Assembly (NCBI RefSeq): GCF_900108395.1
Contig: NZ_FNXE01000003.1
Location: 31,338-95,337 of the forward strand
DNA from: Paenimyroides marinum
Lineage (GTDB): Bacteria > Bacteroidota > Bacteroidia > Flavobacteriales > Flavobacteriaceae
DNA: 64,000 nucleotides
Reading direction: 5' to 3'
A program made the position numbers and the translations under genes. Below are positions 17,150 to 26,353 of this stretch, piece after piece (the first letter of the stretch is position 1; each line of letters opens with the position of its first letter). The notes beneath the pieces were generated by a model. It ran no database searches. It was not told the origin of the DNA and worked only from the letters and a program-made list of their open reading frames with translations.

Positions 17150-17565
17150 GAATTTTAAGTGTTTTATTCTTTTTAGTATGTGGTAGCTCTTCTTGTTTTT
17201 CACAAGTTGATTCCCTTGATGTTGAACATATTCCTGTAGTAAAAGACGCGAATTATGCCGGTGGAAATACCGAAGATTTATATTACTATGTAAACAATAA
17301 TTTCAATTACAACAACGTAAAAAAAGAAGATATACCCATAGTGGCAAGAAAACAGCCGTATTTTGTGTTTTATGTGGTATTTGCGGTAAGCGAAGACGGG
17401 AAGGCGTTTGAATTTTCTCCCAAAGAAATTTCGGCAGAAAACAGTTTTTATAAAGAAGCAGTCCGCGTAATTGCATCAACCCGTTGGAATGTTGCTGCAA
17501 AAGATAATGAATACAAAAAGCAGTTTTTGGTGGTTCCTATCAAAGCAGTAATTAGTGATTTTTGA
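17146..17565 (+). CDS. Periplasmic protein with TonB-C-terminal-like layout
   Basis: A 139-residue exported protein. The signal peptide ends around SCFSQ (residue 20). The mature part has NTEDLYYYVNNNFNYNNV (about 41-58) followed by VFYVVFAVSEDGKAFEF and a C-terminal strand, which resembles the order of elements in TonB C-terminal domains. It lacks the TonB membrane anchor and Pro-rich linker. Its ATG overlaps the mfd TGA. The TonB-like reading is pattern-based and uncertain. Confidence 0.6.
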   Translation: MRILSVLFFLVCGSSSCFSQVDSLDVEHIPVVKDANYAGGNTEDLYYYVNNNFNYNNVKKEDIPIVARKQPYFVFYVVFAVSEDGKAFEFSPKEISAENSFYKEAVRVIASTRWNVAAKDNEYKKQFLVVPIKAVISDF

Positions 17566-17597
17566 AAGTGATTTTAATTAAAAATTTAAAAGAAAAT

Positions 17598-17631
17598 AAC
17601 ACGGCTACTGAAAATGAAAAGTAGCCATGTT
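17598..17631. terminator. Terminator-like hairpin after the mfd operon
   Basis: AACACGGCTACT (17598-17609) pairs with AGTAGCCATGTT (17620-17631) with one G-U pair. It lies between convergent genes. T-runs are short, so termination strength is uncertain. Confidence 0.55.
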
Positions 17632-17682
17632 ATATATCATATAAATTACCCAATCTTCGTTCCGTTGTAAATACCTTTGGTT

Positions 17683-18078
17683 TTAGTTTTTAGAACCTTC
17701 CCAAGTACCTTCAATATTTAATAGTGGGCTTTTCCAGGTACCCGATGCAGTAGTTTCAGTCATTGTACCGGTCATTGTGCCTACTTCGGTAGTATCATTT
17801 TTATATTTTGCGGTAATTTCCCCATTTTCTGAAACCTGACCTTCTAAATCGAAAGTGAAATTTCCGGTAGTAAGTGTACCCATTGCTTTTCCGTTCGTGT
17901 CAAAAGTAGCTGTCCAGTTACCACCCTGAGTGTTCCCGGAAAAAGATCCGGTCCAGGTTCCTTTAAATTTTTCATAAGGATTTACTTGTTCTGTTGGTGC
18001 ATTATCGTCTGAATTACAAGCCACTGTTCCCAATGCCAGCACACTGAAAAGGCATACGTTTACAAAATGTTTTTTCAT
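17683..18078 (-). CDS. Small secreted lipoprotein, paralogue of 11622-12035
   Basis: A 131-residue lipoprotein. The signal peptide has lipobox GTVAC (Cys about 21). The mature domain opens PYEKFKGTWTGSFSG and has internal GTLTTGNFTFDLEG and GTMTGTMTETTASGTW blocks. It aligns along its length with the protein at 11622-12035. The W-G repeats and strand pattern suggest a small beta-barrel. Function unknown. A single gene with a convergent neighbour. Confidence 0.75.
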   Translation of the reverse strand: MKKHFVNVCLFSVLALGTVACNSDDNAPTEQVNPYEKFKGTWTGSFSGNTQGGNWTATFDTNGKAMGTLTTGNFTFDLEGQVSENGEITAKYKNDTTEVGTMTGTMTETTASGTWKSPLLNIEGTWEGSKN

Positions 18079-18183
18079 ATTAATTGATTTATATTACTAT
18101 AGACGCATAAAAAGTAAAAAAGGTTGTAAAGTGGAATAAATTTCATGCATAATAAAGTATATCTATAATTACCTTAGATAACT

Positions 18184-18918
18184 TTAGGTGTTTGTTTTAT
18201 GTTTTTTAACCATAAAAGATGTTAAAACAAATGATATTAAGACTGCGGAAATAGTTGTTACTATAACGTTTCCATATTGTTTAATATCCAAACCACACGA
18301 TATTCTTATAAAAACAATTAAAACAGTTATCACTGCTATAGTTATCCAATACTTTAAATTTCTATACTCTGTTTTGATCTGAATTGTTGGAATTTTATAA
18401 ATACTATAAACTATAAATATCATACCAATAATACTTGATGAATGTTGTAGTATTTTTAATATGGAGACTTCTTTATTTAAAACAATAATAGATTTTGATA
18501 AGAATGGAAGTACCTCAACGAAATATCCGCTATCATGAGTAAAACTATCCCAAAAAATATGTGAAATACAACCAATAAGAATAGAAATTACCACTATAAA
18601 CCAATTTTTTACAAAATATCGATTCCAATCAAAATCCCCAAATTGAGAAAAACGACTTTTTAAAACTATTGGCAGGTTATCGGATAATTTTTGGCGAACA
18701 ATATTATGAAAAATGAAAGCCAAAATGATACTTAAAGGTAAATTAAACCACAATATTCCATCTAATGTATGACTATAATTACTTTTTATTTTCATTCTCA
18801 GAAAATATTCAAAATCGGGTGCCATGCTTCCAATTATTAATCCTGTCAGAGACAACCGTTTTCTGAAGAAAAAGTTTAAAGGTAGAATGATGGCAGGATG
18901 TGAGAATGTAAAAGGCAT
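18184..18918 (-). CDS. DUF4184 family membrane protein
   Basis: A 244-residue polytopic membrane protein opening MPFTFSHPAIILPLNFF, the signature of DUF4184. GSMAPDFEYF (about 31-40) and CISHIFWDSFTHDSGYF (about 117-133) contain conserved His/Asp residues. That pattern is reminiscent of the metal-dependent-hydrolase-like YdjM group, but catalysis is unproven. About six membrane segments. It starts 14 nt after the LysE-family gene ends and is probably cotranscribed with it. Confidence 0.8.
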   Translation of the reverse strand: MPFTFSHPAIILPLNFFFRKRLSLTGLIIGSMAPDFEYFLRMKIKSNYSHTLDGILWFNLPLSIILAFIFHNIVRQKLSDNLPIVLKSRFSQFGDFDWNRYFVKNWFIVVISILIGCISHIFWDSFTHDSGYFVEVLPFLSKSIIVLNKEVSILKILQHSSSIIGMIFIVYSIYKIPTIQIKTEYRNLKYWITIAVITVLIVFIRISCGLDIKQYGNVIVTTISAVLISFVLTSFMVKKHKTNT

Positions 18919-18932
18919 TTTTCTAAAGACTA

Positions 18933-19604
18933 TTAATTACCTGGCAGATGAATATTATTCTTAATAAAATTTGGTTCGTTTTTTATAAACGATTTAGACA
19001 TGATGACTGTACCAAAGATTATCAATAAAATACAGCTGATTTTCTTTACTTTTAAAATGTTTTTGGGTGTAAGTTTGCTTTGTAATTGTTTGGCTAAAAG
19101 TATTTTAAGAATATCGGTAGCCAAATAAGCTAAAATAACGTAAGCAAAGAAATTAATCATTTTGCCGTGGTTCATTTCTAATTGCGGACCAATGGTAATG
19201 ATAATGGTTAACCAAAACCCTAAAACGCCTACGTTGATGAAATTCAATAAAAATCCTTTGGCAAATAAAGAGAAATAGTTGTTTTTATAAGAAGTAGCTT
19301 CAACGTGGATTTCGGCTTTATGTAATTTTTGCAACCTGATAAATGATATGATACCGTATGTAATCATGATCATTCCACCAAAAAGAAACAGTGCCGGGTC
19401 GTCTTTAATACGATTGATCAACTGAAAGCTACTGAAATAAGCAATTAAAATAAAACAGATGTCTGCTAAAATTACTCCTACATCAAATGTTAAAGCGGCT
19501 TTAAATCCTTTGGTGATACTGGTTTCAATCAAAATAAAGAACACAGGTCCAATCATGAAACTGAGAAAAAAACCGAGCAATATTCCTGTTAAAAATAAAT
19601 CCAT
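18933..19604 (-). CDS. LysE/RhtB family transporter
   Basis: A 223-residue inner-membrane exporter. The N-terminal GFFLSFMIGPVFFILIETS (about 10-28) is the LysE/RhtB signature, and six hydrophobic segments follow. The family exports amino acids and related metabolites. The substrate cannot be told here. I start at MDLFLTG (19604), since six residues earlier gives a weaker context. It is followed by the DUF4184 gene at 14 nt. Confidence 0.85.
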   Translation of the reverse strand: MDLFLTGILLGFFLSFMIGPVFFILIETSITKGFKAALTFDVGVILADICFILIAYFSSFQLINRIKDDPALFLFGGMIMITYGIISFIRLQKLHKAEIHVEATSYKNNYFSLFAKGFLLNFINVGVLGFWLTIIITIGPQLEMNHGKMINFFAYVILAYLATDILKILLAKQLQSKLTPKNILKVKKISCILLIIFGTVIMSKSFIKNEPNFIKNNIHLPGN

Positions 19605-19669
19605 TTGTAAAAAAAATGCCAATTTTACATTGGCATCCTGTTGGTGGTGTTTACAAATTTACAAATAAA

Positions 19670-20353
19670 TTACTTAACATATTCTATGCTTCCGCCAATT
19701 GTTACCTTTTCTTTAATATCTTTTGGCGTTCCGTAAATGGTAATTTTTCCGCCGGCAAGAACCTGTGCGTCTAAATAATCGGTAGCAGTTGCTTTGGCAA
19801 TACTGCCCGAATTTACTTTTACGGTGTTGCGAGGGGTCTTTAATTCGTTAGCAGTAATTTGTCCGCCTGATGATGCTGAAAGTTTAACAGACTCACTAAC
19901 CGAACCTTTTAAATTTAGTTTTGCACCTGTGTTGGTATTGGCTTTCAACGTTTCGGTTTTTAAATCTAAGTTTATAGTAGAACCCAGATTTGCGTTTAAT
20001 TCAATAGCAGTTTGCTCTAAAACGGTCTCACTAAAAATATAGGAACCACCTTGTGCATCAATCTGTTTTAAATTATTGAAATAAACCTGAACCGTAACTG
20101 AATATTCATCTTCCCTTACCAATTCTTTCAGCGTGTTTTTTAATACCAAACGCCCGTTTTTGTTGACGATGTTTATTGCATCTTCCTGACTTTCTTTGAC
20201 CACCACTTTGTTTAGATCTGATGGGATTAATTCAATTTTTATACGGTTGCTGGTTTTTAACGAGGTAAAATCGCCCACATTTTTTTCAACCTGTGCATTC
20301 ACAAAAGTTTGAAATCCTAAAAATACTGCTGCAATTAAAAATTGTTTTTTCAT
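19670..20353 (-). CDS. Head GIN domain-containing secreted protein (DUF2807)
   Basis: A 227-residue exported protein with a signal peptide ending FVNAQ (about 21). The mature part is a repetitive beta-strand protein opening VGDFTSLKTSNRIKIELI, typical of head GIN/DUF2807 domains, with strand repeats rich in Thr, Ser, Gly and Ala. These form a beta-helix-like fold on the cell surface or in the periplasm. Its ATG overlaps the TGA of rnr (ATGA), so it is the second gene of an rnr operon. Confidence 0.82.
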   Translation of the reverse strand: MKKQFLIAAVFLGFQTFVNAQVEKNVGDFTSLKTSNRIKIELIPSDLNKVVVKESQEDAINIVNKNGRLVLKNTLKELVREDEYSVTVQVYFNNLKQIDAQGGSYIFSETVLEQTAIELNANLGSTINLDLKTETLKANTNTGAKLNLKGSVSESVKLSASSGGQITANELKTPRNTVKVNSGSIAKATATDYLDAQVLAGGKITIYGTPKDIKEKVTIGGSIEYVK

Positions 20354-22536
20354 TCTTCACTTACTTTTTTTATCAACGTAAAATCTAATTGTTTTTTGAC
20401 CAAATCGGCATTTTTAACTTTTACGATTACTTCATCGCCCAGTTGCAGCAGGTTTTTAGTAACTTCGCCCACCAAAGCGTATTGTTGGTCGTCAAATGTG
20501 TAATAATCGTCTTTAATCTCACGGATGCGAACCATTCCTTCACATTTATTTTCTACAATTTCAACATAAATTCCCCATTCGGTAACTCCGGAAATTACCC
20601 CTAAAAACTCCTCGTCTTTATGATCCTGCATAAACTTAACCTGCATGTATTTTATGCTGTCGCGTTCTGCATTGGCAGCAAGGTTTTCCATTTGCGAGCA
20701 ATGGATAGATTTTTCTTCGTACACTTCTTCATCTGCCGATTTTGCTCCGTCTAAATAATTTTGTAGCAATCTGTGTGCCATAACATCAGGGTATCGGCGG
20801 ATAGGCGAGGTAAAATGCGAGTAATAATCAAATGCCAAGCCGTAATGACCAATATTATCTGTTGAATACACGGCCTTGCTCATACTGCGAATAGCTAACG
20901 TATCAACCATATTCTGCTCTTTTTTGCCTTGTACATCGGTTAACAGCTGGTTTAAAGATTTAGAAATGGTGTCTTTGGATTTGAAATTTAATCCGTAACC
21001 AAATTTAGAAACCACTGCTTGTAGATTGAACAATTTATCCTGATCGGGTTCGTCGTGAATACGGTAAATAAAGGTCTTCTTTTGTTTACCGATAAATTCA
21101 GAAACTTTGCGGTTTGCCAGCAACATAAATTCTTCAATTAAATGATTGGCATCTTTTGATACTTTAAAATACACGCCGGTTGGTTCGTCGTTTTCGTCTA
21201 AATGAAACTTTACTTCTACCTTATCAAAAGAAACCGCACCGTTTGCCATACGTTTGGCACGCAGCTTTTTAGCCAGATCGTCTATTGTTAAAATAGCATC
21301 AACAATAGGTTTTTCTATCGTTTGGTCTTCGTTGGTTAACGATATTTCGGCAGGAATTTTATTTCCTTTGGTTTCAATGATAACCTGAGCTTCTTCGTAA
21401 GCAAATCGTTTGTCGGAATAGGTTACGGTTCTGCCAAACCACGAGTTTACTATTTCTGCTTTTTTGTTCAGTTCAAAAACGGCAGAAAAGGTATATTTTT
21501 CTTCGTTAGGGCGTAATGAACAGGCAAAGTTTGATAATACTTCTGGAAGCATTGGCACTACGCGGTCTACCAGATAGATAGATGTGGCACGGTTGTAAGC
21601 TTCTTCATCTAAAATAGTACCTTCTTGTACATAATGCGAAACATCGGCAATGTGAATTCCAATTTCGTAATTTCCGTTTTCTAAAACCTGAAACGACAAT
21701 GCATCGTCAAAATCTTTGGCATCGCGCGGATCAATTGTAAAAGTAAGCACATTGCGCATATCACGGCGTTTCGCAATTTCTTCTTCGGTAATCGATGTGT
21801 CTAATTTCTGAGCAAAAGTTTCCACTTCGATAGGAAATTCGGTTGGTAAACCATATTCAGCCAAAATAGCATGCATTTCGGTATTGTGTTCGCCCGGTTT
21901 TCCTAAAACCTTAATTACTTTTGCATACGGATTGTTGGCTTTTTCAGGCCAATCGGTCATTTTTACCAAAACAACATCGCCGTTTTCAGCATCGCCAAAT
22001 TTTTCTTTGGGAATAAATAAATCCACATACATTTTAGGGTTTGCAGAAACCACAAAAGCAAAGGTGCCGTGCATTTGAATCACACCCACAAATTCATCGC
22101 GTTTGCGTTCTAAAATCTCTATAACCTCGGCTTCGGGCTTTTTGCCTTTACGTTTGTTATATACGTAAACCTTAACTTTATCGCCATGCAGGGCTTTGTT
22201 TAAATTGTTGGTGGGAATGAAAGGATCTTCTTCGAACTCGCTGCTTACAAAATAGGCTGCTTTACGCGAAGTCATGTCAATTATTCCTTCAAAATAACTC
22301 GATTGTTCTACAATGCGAAATTTTCCGCGATCAGTCTCTTCTATTTTTTGTTTGGAAACCAAATATTTTAATTCTTTAATAATTTCGTTTCTGCCTTTGG
22401 TATCGGTAACTTCAAAAGCAGCAGCTATTTGTTTGTAGTTAAAAACTTTGGAGCTGTTTTGCGATAGTAATTTTAAAATTTTACCTGAAAAATCTTTCCC
22501 CGGTTTTTTATTAAATTTTCTTATTTTCTTTGTCAT
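20350..22536 (-). CDS. rnr: Ribonuclease R
   Basis: A 728-residue 3'-5' exoribonuclease of the RNase II/R family, acting on structured RNA in the cytosol. The N-terminal winged-helix/cold-shock region is followed by the RNB catalytic domain, with the metal-binding Asp cluster DPRDAKDFDDA near residue 267 and HFTSPIRRYPDVMAHRLL late in the domain. A C-terminal S1 domain (GVISGVTEWGIYVEIV) and a short basic tail close it. I choose MTKKIRKF (22536), because the earlier frame start at 22593 is too near the TACATTTG promoter box at 22598-22605. Confidence 0.95.
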   Translation of the reverse strand: MTKKIRKFNKKPGKDFSGKILKLLSQNSSKVFNYKQIAAAFEVTDTKGRNEIIKELKYLVSKQKIEETDRGKFRIVEQSSYFEGIIDMTSRKAAYFVSSEFEEDPFIPTNNLNKALHGDKVKVYVYNKRKGKKPEAEVIEILERKRDEFVGVIQMHGTFAFVVSANPKMYVDLFIPKEKFGDAENGDVVLVKMTDWPEKANNPYAKVIKVLGKPGEHNTEMHAILAEYGLPTEFPIEVETFAQKLDTSITEEEIAKRRDMRNVLTFTIDPRDAKDFDDALSFQVLENGNYEIGIHIADVSHYVQEGTILDEEAYNRATSIYLVDRVVPMLPEVLSNFACSLRPNEEKYTFSAVFELNKKAEIVNSWFGRTVTYSDKRFAYEEAQVIIETKGNKIPAEISLTNEDQTIEKPIVDAILTIDDLAKKLRAKRMANGAVSFDKVEVKFHLDENDEPTGVYFKVSKDANHLIEEFMLLANRKVSEFIGKQKKTFIYRIHDEPDQDKLFNLQAVVSKFGYGLNFKSKDTISKSLNQLLTDVQGKKEQNMVDTLAIRSMSKAVYSTDNIGHYGLAFDYYSHFTSPIRRYPDVMAHRLLQNYLDGAKSADEEVYEEKSIHCSQMENLAANAERDSIKYMQVKFMQDHKDEEFLGVISGVTEWGIYVEIVENKCEGMVRIREIKDDYYTFDDQQYALVGEVTKNLLQLGDEVIVKVKNADLVKKQLDFTLIKKVSEE

Positions 22537-22597
22537 ATATAAATTATCATAAGCACAATGCTTAATATCTATTAAAGGTACAAAAATAATCAAGGTG

Positions 22598-22605
22598 CAA
22601 ATGTA
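22598..22605 (-). promoter_or_regulatory. rnr promoter -7 element
   Basis: Minus-strand TACATTTG fits TAnnTTTG. It gives a leader of roughly 55 nt to the chosen rnr ATG. Confidence 0.6.
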
Positions 22606-22754
22606 AAATTTGTTATAAATAATTAGTATCCTGTTTTTTGAATTTTCAAAGTTCTATGTGAATGTTAATTTTTTAATTTAAATGCAGCTTAAAGCATATA
22701 ATGTGATGTTTTTATTTGTAAATTAAGCGATGTAAAAATTAAACGATAAAAGAT

Positions 22755-24383
22755 ATGGATAAATTGTCTTATGTACACGGTGCAAGTGAAAAACAATTGT
22801 TAGGAGAAACAATAGGATCTCATTTAAAACACATGGTAGAAAAGTTTCCTGATCAAGAAGCTTTGGTATCGGTACATCAGAATTACAGGGCAACCTATCT
22901 TGATTTTTATCAGCAAACAGGGACCTTGGCAAAAGCTTTGCTGGCTAACGGCGTTTTTAATGGAGACCGTGTGGGCATTTGGGCTCCAAATTGTTATGAA
23001 TGGACATTATTGCAATATGCCACCGCAAGAATTGGTGTGATTTTAGTGAATTTAAACCCGGCATATCGTGCACACGAAGTAAGTTTTGCCATGAACCAGT
23101 CTGAGATAAAATTGGTTGTTTCGGCACTTTCTTTTAAAACATCTGACTATAAAAATATGCTGACTTTAGTTCGTGAAGATTGCCCATCGTTACAGGAAGT
23201 GGTTTATTTAAACGAAGATTGGGATGAATTTTTAGCAACGGCAGTTGAAATATCCGATGAAGCTTTAAGAAATGCCGAAAAAGCAGTTCAATTTGATGAT
23301 CCTGTGAATATTCAGTACACTTCAGGCACTACCGGATTTCCCAAAGGGGTAACGCTTTCACACCACAATATATTAAACAACGGATATTTTATTGGCGAAC
23401 GTTTGCATTATACCGAAAAAGACCGCGTTTGTATTCCCGTGCCTTTTTATCACTGTTTCGGTATGGTCATTGGCAATATAGCCTGTACCACACACGGCAG
23501 CTGTATGGTTATTCCCAACGATGCTTTTGATGCGGCAAAAAGCTTAGAAGCTGTTCAGAACGAAAAGTGCACCTCGTTATATGGCGTTCCGACAATGTTT
23601 ATTTCAGAATTAGGACTGCCTAATTTCAAGGAATACGATTTATCTACATTAAGAACCGGAGTAATGGCAGGATCACTGTGTCCGCCGGAAATTATGAAAA
23701 GGGTACAAAGTGAAATGAACATGAAAGAAGTAAGTATCTGCTACGGAATGACCGAAACTTCGCCTGTATCTACACAAACTAAAATAGGCGTTCCTTTTGA
23801 AAAACAAGTAAGTACTGTTGGTACCGTTCAGGATCATTTAGAAATTAAGATTATTGACCCGGAAACAGGAGGCATTGTTCCCCGCGGATCATCGGGCGAA
23901 TTGTGTACCCGAGGTTATTCGGTTATGTTAAAATACTGGAACGATCCCGAAAAAACAAGTCAATCTTTAGACGAAGGCAGATGGATGCATACCGGAGATT
24001 TGGCATCTATGGACGAGGACGGCTATATTACGATTACAGGAAGAATTAAAGATTTAATTATTCGTGGCGGAGAAAACATATCGCCTAAATGGATCGAAGA
24101 TTTTTTATACACGCATCCAAAAATTGTCGATGTACAGGTGATTGGCGTACCAAGCGAAAAATATGGTGAAGAAGTAATGGCATGGGTAAAACTGCACGAA
24201 GGAATAGAAGCCAACGCGGAAGAATTACAATTGTTTTGCAATCAGAAAATAGCGCATTATTGTGTGCCTAAGTACTGGAAATTTGTAGATTCTTTTCCAA
24301 TGACTATTTCTGGAAAGATACGAAAAGTAGAAATGCGTGAAATTTCGGTTAAAGAATTGGGATTAGAGCATTTGCTAAAATAA
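22755..24383 (+). CDS. Acyl-CoA synthetase (ACSF2-like AMP-binding protein)
   Basis: A 542-residue adenylate-forming enzyme that activates a carboxylic acid (probably medium- or long-chain fatty acid) to acyl-CoA using ATP and CoA. The P-loop-like motif [11 protein letters not shown] is near 188, YGMTETSP near 329, and the hinge/A8 region [15 protein letters not shown] near 427. The catalytic Lys lies in SGKIRK near 519. The stretch [14 protein letters not shown] resembles ACSF2-type ligases. It is transcribed alone. A separate promoter precedes rpiB downstream. Confidence 0.9.
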   Translation: MDKLSYVHGASEKQLLGETIGSHLKHMVEKFPDQEALVSVHQNYRATYLDFYQQTGTLAKALLANGVFNGDRVGIWAPNCYEWTLLQYATARIGVILVNLNPAYRAHEVSFAMNQSEIKLVVSALSFKTSDYKNMLTLVREDCPSLQEVVYLNEDWDEFLATAVEISDEALRNAEKAVQFDDPVNIQYTSGTTGFPKGVTLSHHNILNNGYFIGERLHYTEKDRVCIPVPFYHCFGMVIGNIACTTHGSCMVIPNDAFDAAKSLEAVQNEKCTSLYGVPTMFISELGLPNFKEYDLSTLRTGVMAGSLCPPEIMKRVQSEMNMKEVSICYGMTETSPVSTQTKIGVPFEKQVSTVGTVQDHLEIKIIDPETGGIVPRGSSGELCTRGYSVMLKYWNDPEKTSQSLDEGRWMHTGDLASMDEDGYITITGRIKDLIIRGGENISPKWIEDFLYTHPKIVDVQVIGVPSEKYGEEVMAWVKLHEGIEANAEELQLFCNQKIAHYCVPKYWKFVDSFPMTISGKIRKVEMREISVKELGLEHLLK

Positions 24384-24409
24384 CAGTGAATTTCAAGTTT
24401 AAAATAAAT

Positions 24410-24417
24410 TATCTTTG
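24410..24417 (+). promoter_or_regulatory. rpiB promoter -7 element
   Basis: TATCTTTG is a perfect TAnnTTTG match, 21 nt before the rpiB ATG at 24439. It argues against the in-frame ATG at 24415. Confidence 0.7.
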
Positions 24418-24438
24418 CACAAACAACACTCACAAGAT

Positions 24439-24870
24439 ATGAAGATAGCGATAGGAAACGACCACGCAGGTCCGGAATACAAAAAAGCAATAGTAGAAAT
24501 GCTGCAGAACAAAGGATTTGAAGTAGTAAATTACGGAACGGACACGTTTGATTCTGTAGATTACCCTGATTTTGGTCACAAAGTAGCACAAGATGTAGAG
24601 GATAAAAAAGTTGATTTTGGAATCGTTATTTGTGGTTCAGGCAACGGAATTGCCATGAGTGCAAACAAATATCAAGGTGTGCGTTGTGCATTATGCTGGA
24701 CAAAAGAAATTGCTGTTTTGGCACGCCAACATAACGATGCCAATGTAATCTCTATCCCGGCACGTTTTACGGCTATTCCACAAGTTTTAGAAATGGTTGA
24801 TGTTTTTCTTTCTACAGAATTTGAAGGAGGAAGACATGCTAACCGAGTGAATAAAATTGCGTGTAGATAA
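24439..24870 (+). CDS. rpiB: Ribose 5-phosphate isomerase B
   Basis: A 143-residue RpiB/LacAB-family enzyme interconverting ribose 5-phosphate and ribulose 5-phosphate in the pentose phosphate pathway. It opens MKIAIGNDHAG, has the active-site ICGSGNG near residue 65 (catalytic Cys) and GGRHANRV near the C-terminus. Length is standard. The start at 24439 is set by the promoter box at 24410-24417. A membrane-protein gene follows 10 nt downstream. Confidence 0.95.
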   Translation: MKIAIGNDHAGPEYKKAIVEMLQNKGFEVVNYGTDTFDSVDYPDFGHKVAQDVEDKKVDFGIVICGSGNGIAMSANKYQGVRCALCWTKEIAVLARQHNDANVISIPARFTAIPQVLEMVDVFLSTEFEGGRHANRVNKIACR

Positions 24871-24880
24871 CGAAAATGCT

Positions 24881-25354
24881 ATGAATTCTGTTATTGACAG
24901 TACGCAATACAATGCTATTGCCCGATGGAGTATTTTTATACCAATCGGGATTTTTCTCGTAATACTTGTTGGTAATTGGGGGTCAACTTTTTTCTATTTT
25001 GGGATAATAATACTACTTGTATTGATTTGGGCAGCCTGGTATATGTTTTCTACAAAACTTTTATTGAAAACATCTGATTTAGGAATTTCCTACCAATTAA
25101 AACCCTTTCAAAAAACGGAAGTATTCATACCATTTGATGATATTCTGGAATTAGATATTGAAGCAACAGATTTTCTTACCAAATTTGGTGGATGGGGAAA
25201 AAGAAAAAAAGGGAATGAAGTTGCTTATGTATTTAATGATGGATTTTTCCTGAAAATTAAGACAGCTGACCGTACTTTTTATTTTTCTCTTTCTGACGAT
25301 GTGAAACAAAAATGGAAAGACTTCGTTATTGAAAAAACATCTAAAACTCCCTGA
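24881..25354 (+). CDS. Hypothetical membrane protein with PH-like C-terminus
   Basis: A 157-residue protein starting at MNSVIDSTQ. Two hydrophobic segments (about 17-35 and 41-60) are followed by a beta-rich domain (TSDLGISYQLKPFQKTEVF, then PFDDILELDIEA). This order resembles small bacterial PH-like membrane proteins. I do not name the family. It begins 10 nt after rpiB and is probably cotranscribed with it. Confidence 0.7.
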   Translation: MNSVIDSTQYNAIARWSIFIPIGIFLVILVGNWGSTFFYFGIIILLVLIWAAWYMFSTKLLLKTSDLGISYQLKPFQKTEVFIPFDDILELDIEATDFLTKFGGWGKRKKGNEVAYVFNDGFFLKIKTADRTFYFSLSDDVKQKWKDFVIEKTSKTP

Positions 25355-25425
25355 TATTACGCTTTCTGACACAAATGTCGGGAAAATGTCATAGGGTTGC
25401 CGTAAGATTTTTATGCCTTCAAAAG

Positions 25426-25433
25426 TAGTTTTG
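25426..25433 (+). promoter_or_regulatory. Promoter -7 element for XRE-DUF4870 gene
   Basis: TAGTTTTG fits TAnnTTTG, 28 nt before the ATG at 25462. Confidence 0.5.
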
Positions 25434-25461
25434 TAGCATAAAAATCTAATAGTAAATTTAT

Positions 25462-26034
25462 ATGGAAACAATAGGAACAAAAATTACACAATTAAGAAAA
25501 CAAAAAGCTTTTTCTCAAGAGCAATTAGCAGAATTGGCAAAAGTAAATGTCCGCACCATTCAACGAATTGAAAATAATGAAACCACACCGCGCGGTGCTA
25601 CTTTAAAACTAATTTGTGATGCGTTGGGCGTAACTCCCGATGAAATTGTAAATTTTGAAAAAACAGAAGATCATACGTTTTTAATTTGGCTGCATTTATC
25701 GGTTATGTTGGGTTATGTTTTGCCAATGGGCAATATCATTTTACCACTGATTCTTTGGCTTTCAAACAAAAACAGAATTGAACACGTAAACGAACAAGGA
25801 AAAAATATTCTTAATTTTCAGATTTTATATTCCGTAGTTACTTTTATTATAATATCTTTTGGAGCTTTAAGTAAAATTATTCATAGCAAAGGAACAATTG
25901 GCTTAGAAGAAGCCTTAATTATTGTCTTGGTTTTAGGAATGATCAATTTCTTTTTTCCGATCATTAATGCAATCCGTATTTCTAAAGGAACAATAAAGAA
26001 TTTTTATCCAACGGTTATTCGGTTTATCAAATAA
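25462..26034 (+). CDS. XRE-family helix-turn-helix protein fused to DUF4870 membrane domain
   Basis: A 190-residue two-part protein. Residues 4-62 are a Cro/CI helix-turn-helix (KITQLRKQKAFSQEQLAELA, then NVRTIQRIENNETTPRG). Residues about 75-180 are a DUF4870-type membrane domain (WLHLSVMLGYVLPMGNIILP, NEQGKNILNFQ, then two more hydrophobic segments). The architecture suggests a membrane-tethered transcription regulator. It stops within 8 nt of the convergent DUF1294 gene's stop. Confidence 0.85.
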   Translation: METIGTKITQLRKQKAFSQEQLAELAKVNVRTIQRIENNETTPRGATLKLICDALGVTPDEIVNFEKTEDHTFLIWLHLSVMLGYVLPMGNIILPLILWLSNKNRIEHVNEQGKNILNFQILYSVVTFIIISFGALSKIIHSKGTIGLEEALIIVLVLGMINFFFPIINAIRISKGTIKNFYPTVIRFIK

Positions 26035-26302
26035 AAAACTTTCGTTTATAAAAAGCAAAGAAGAACAATAACTGTACAATTAAAATACCGTAAAACCATA
26101 ATTTAAAAGACATTTTTTTTGTTTTGTGCCGGTATTTGTTCATGCCAATCCATGCACCCAGAGTTCCGCCGAAAGCAACTACCGAAAGCAGATTTTTCTC
26201 AGAAATACGTCGTTTACCTTTAATTGCCCGTTCTTTATCCAAATGAAACAAGCTAAAAGCAATGTAATTCACGATGACTAAATAAAGGAATACAAATTTC
26301 AT
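26027..26302 (-). CDS. DUF1294 family membrane protein
   Basis: A 91-residue protein with two or three membrane segments. It carries the DUF1294 pattern: an N-terminal segment ending NYIAFSLFHLDKERA, then basic RRISEKNLL, GGTLGAWIGMNKYRHKTKK, and a C-terminal hydrophobic stretch. Function unknown. It converges on and overlaps by 8 nt the 3' end of the XRE-DUF4870 gene. Confidence 0.85.
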   Translation of the reverse strand: MKFVFLYLVIVNYIAFSLFHLDKERAIKGKRRISEKNLLSVVAFGGTLGAWIGMNKYRHKTKKMSFKLWFYGILIVQLLFFFAFYKRKFFI

Positions 26303-26353
26303 ATCACAATAATTGCTGTAAAGGTAGTATTTTAGCGATTCAATTCAATTACA

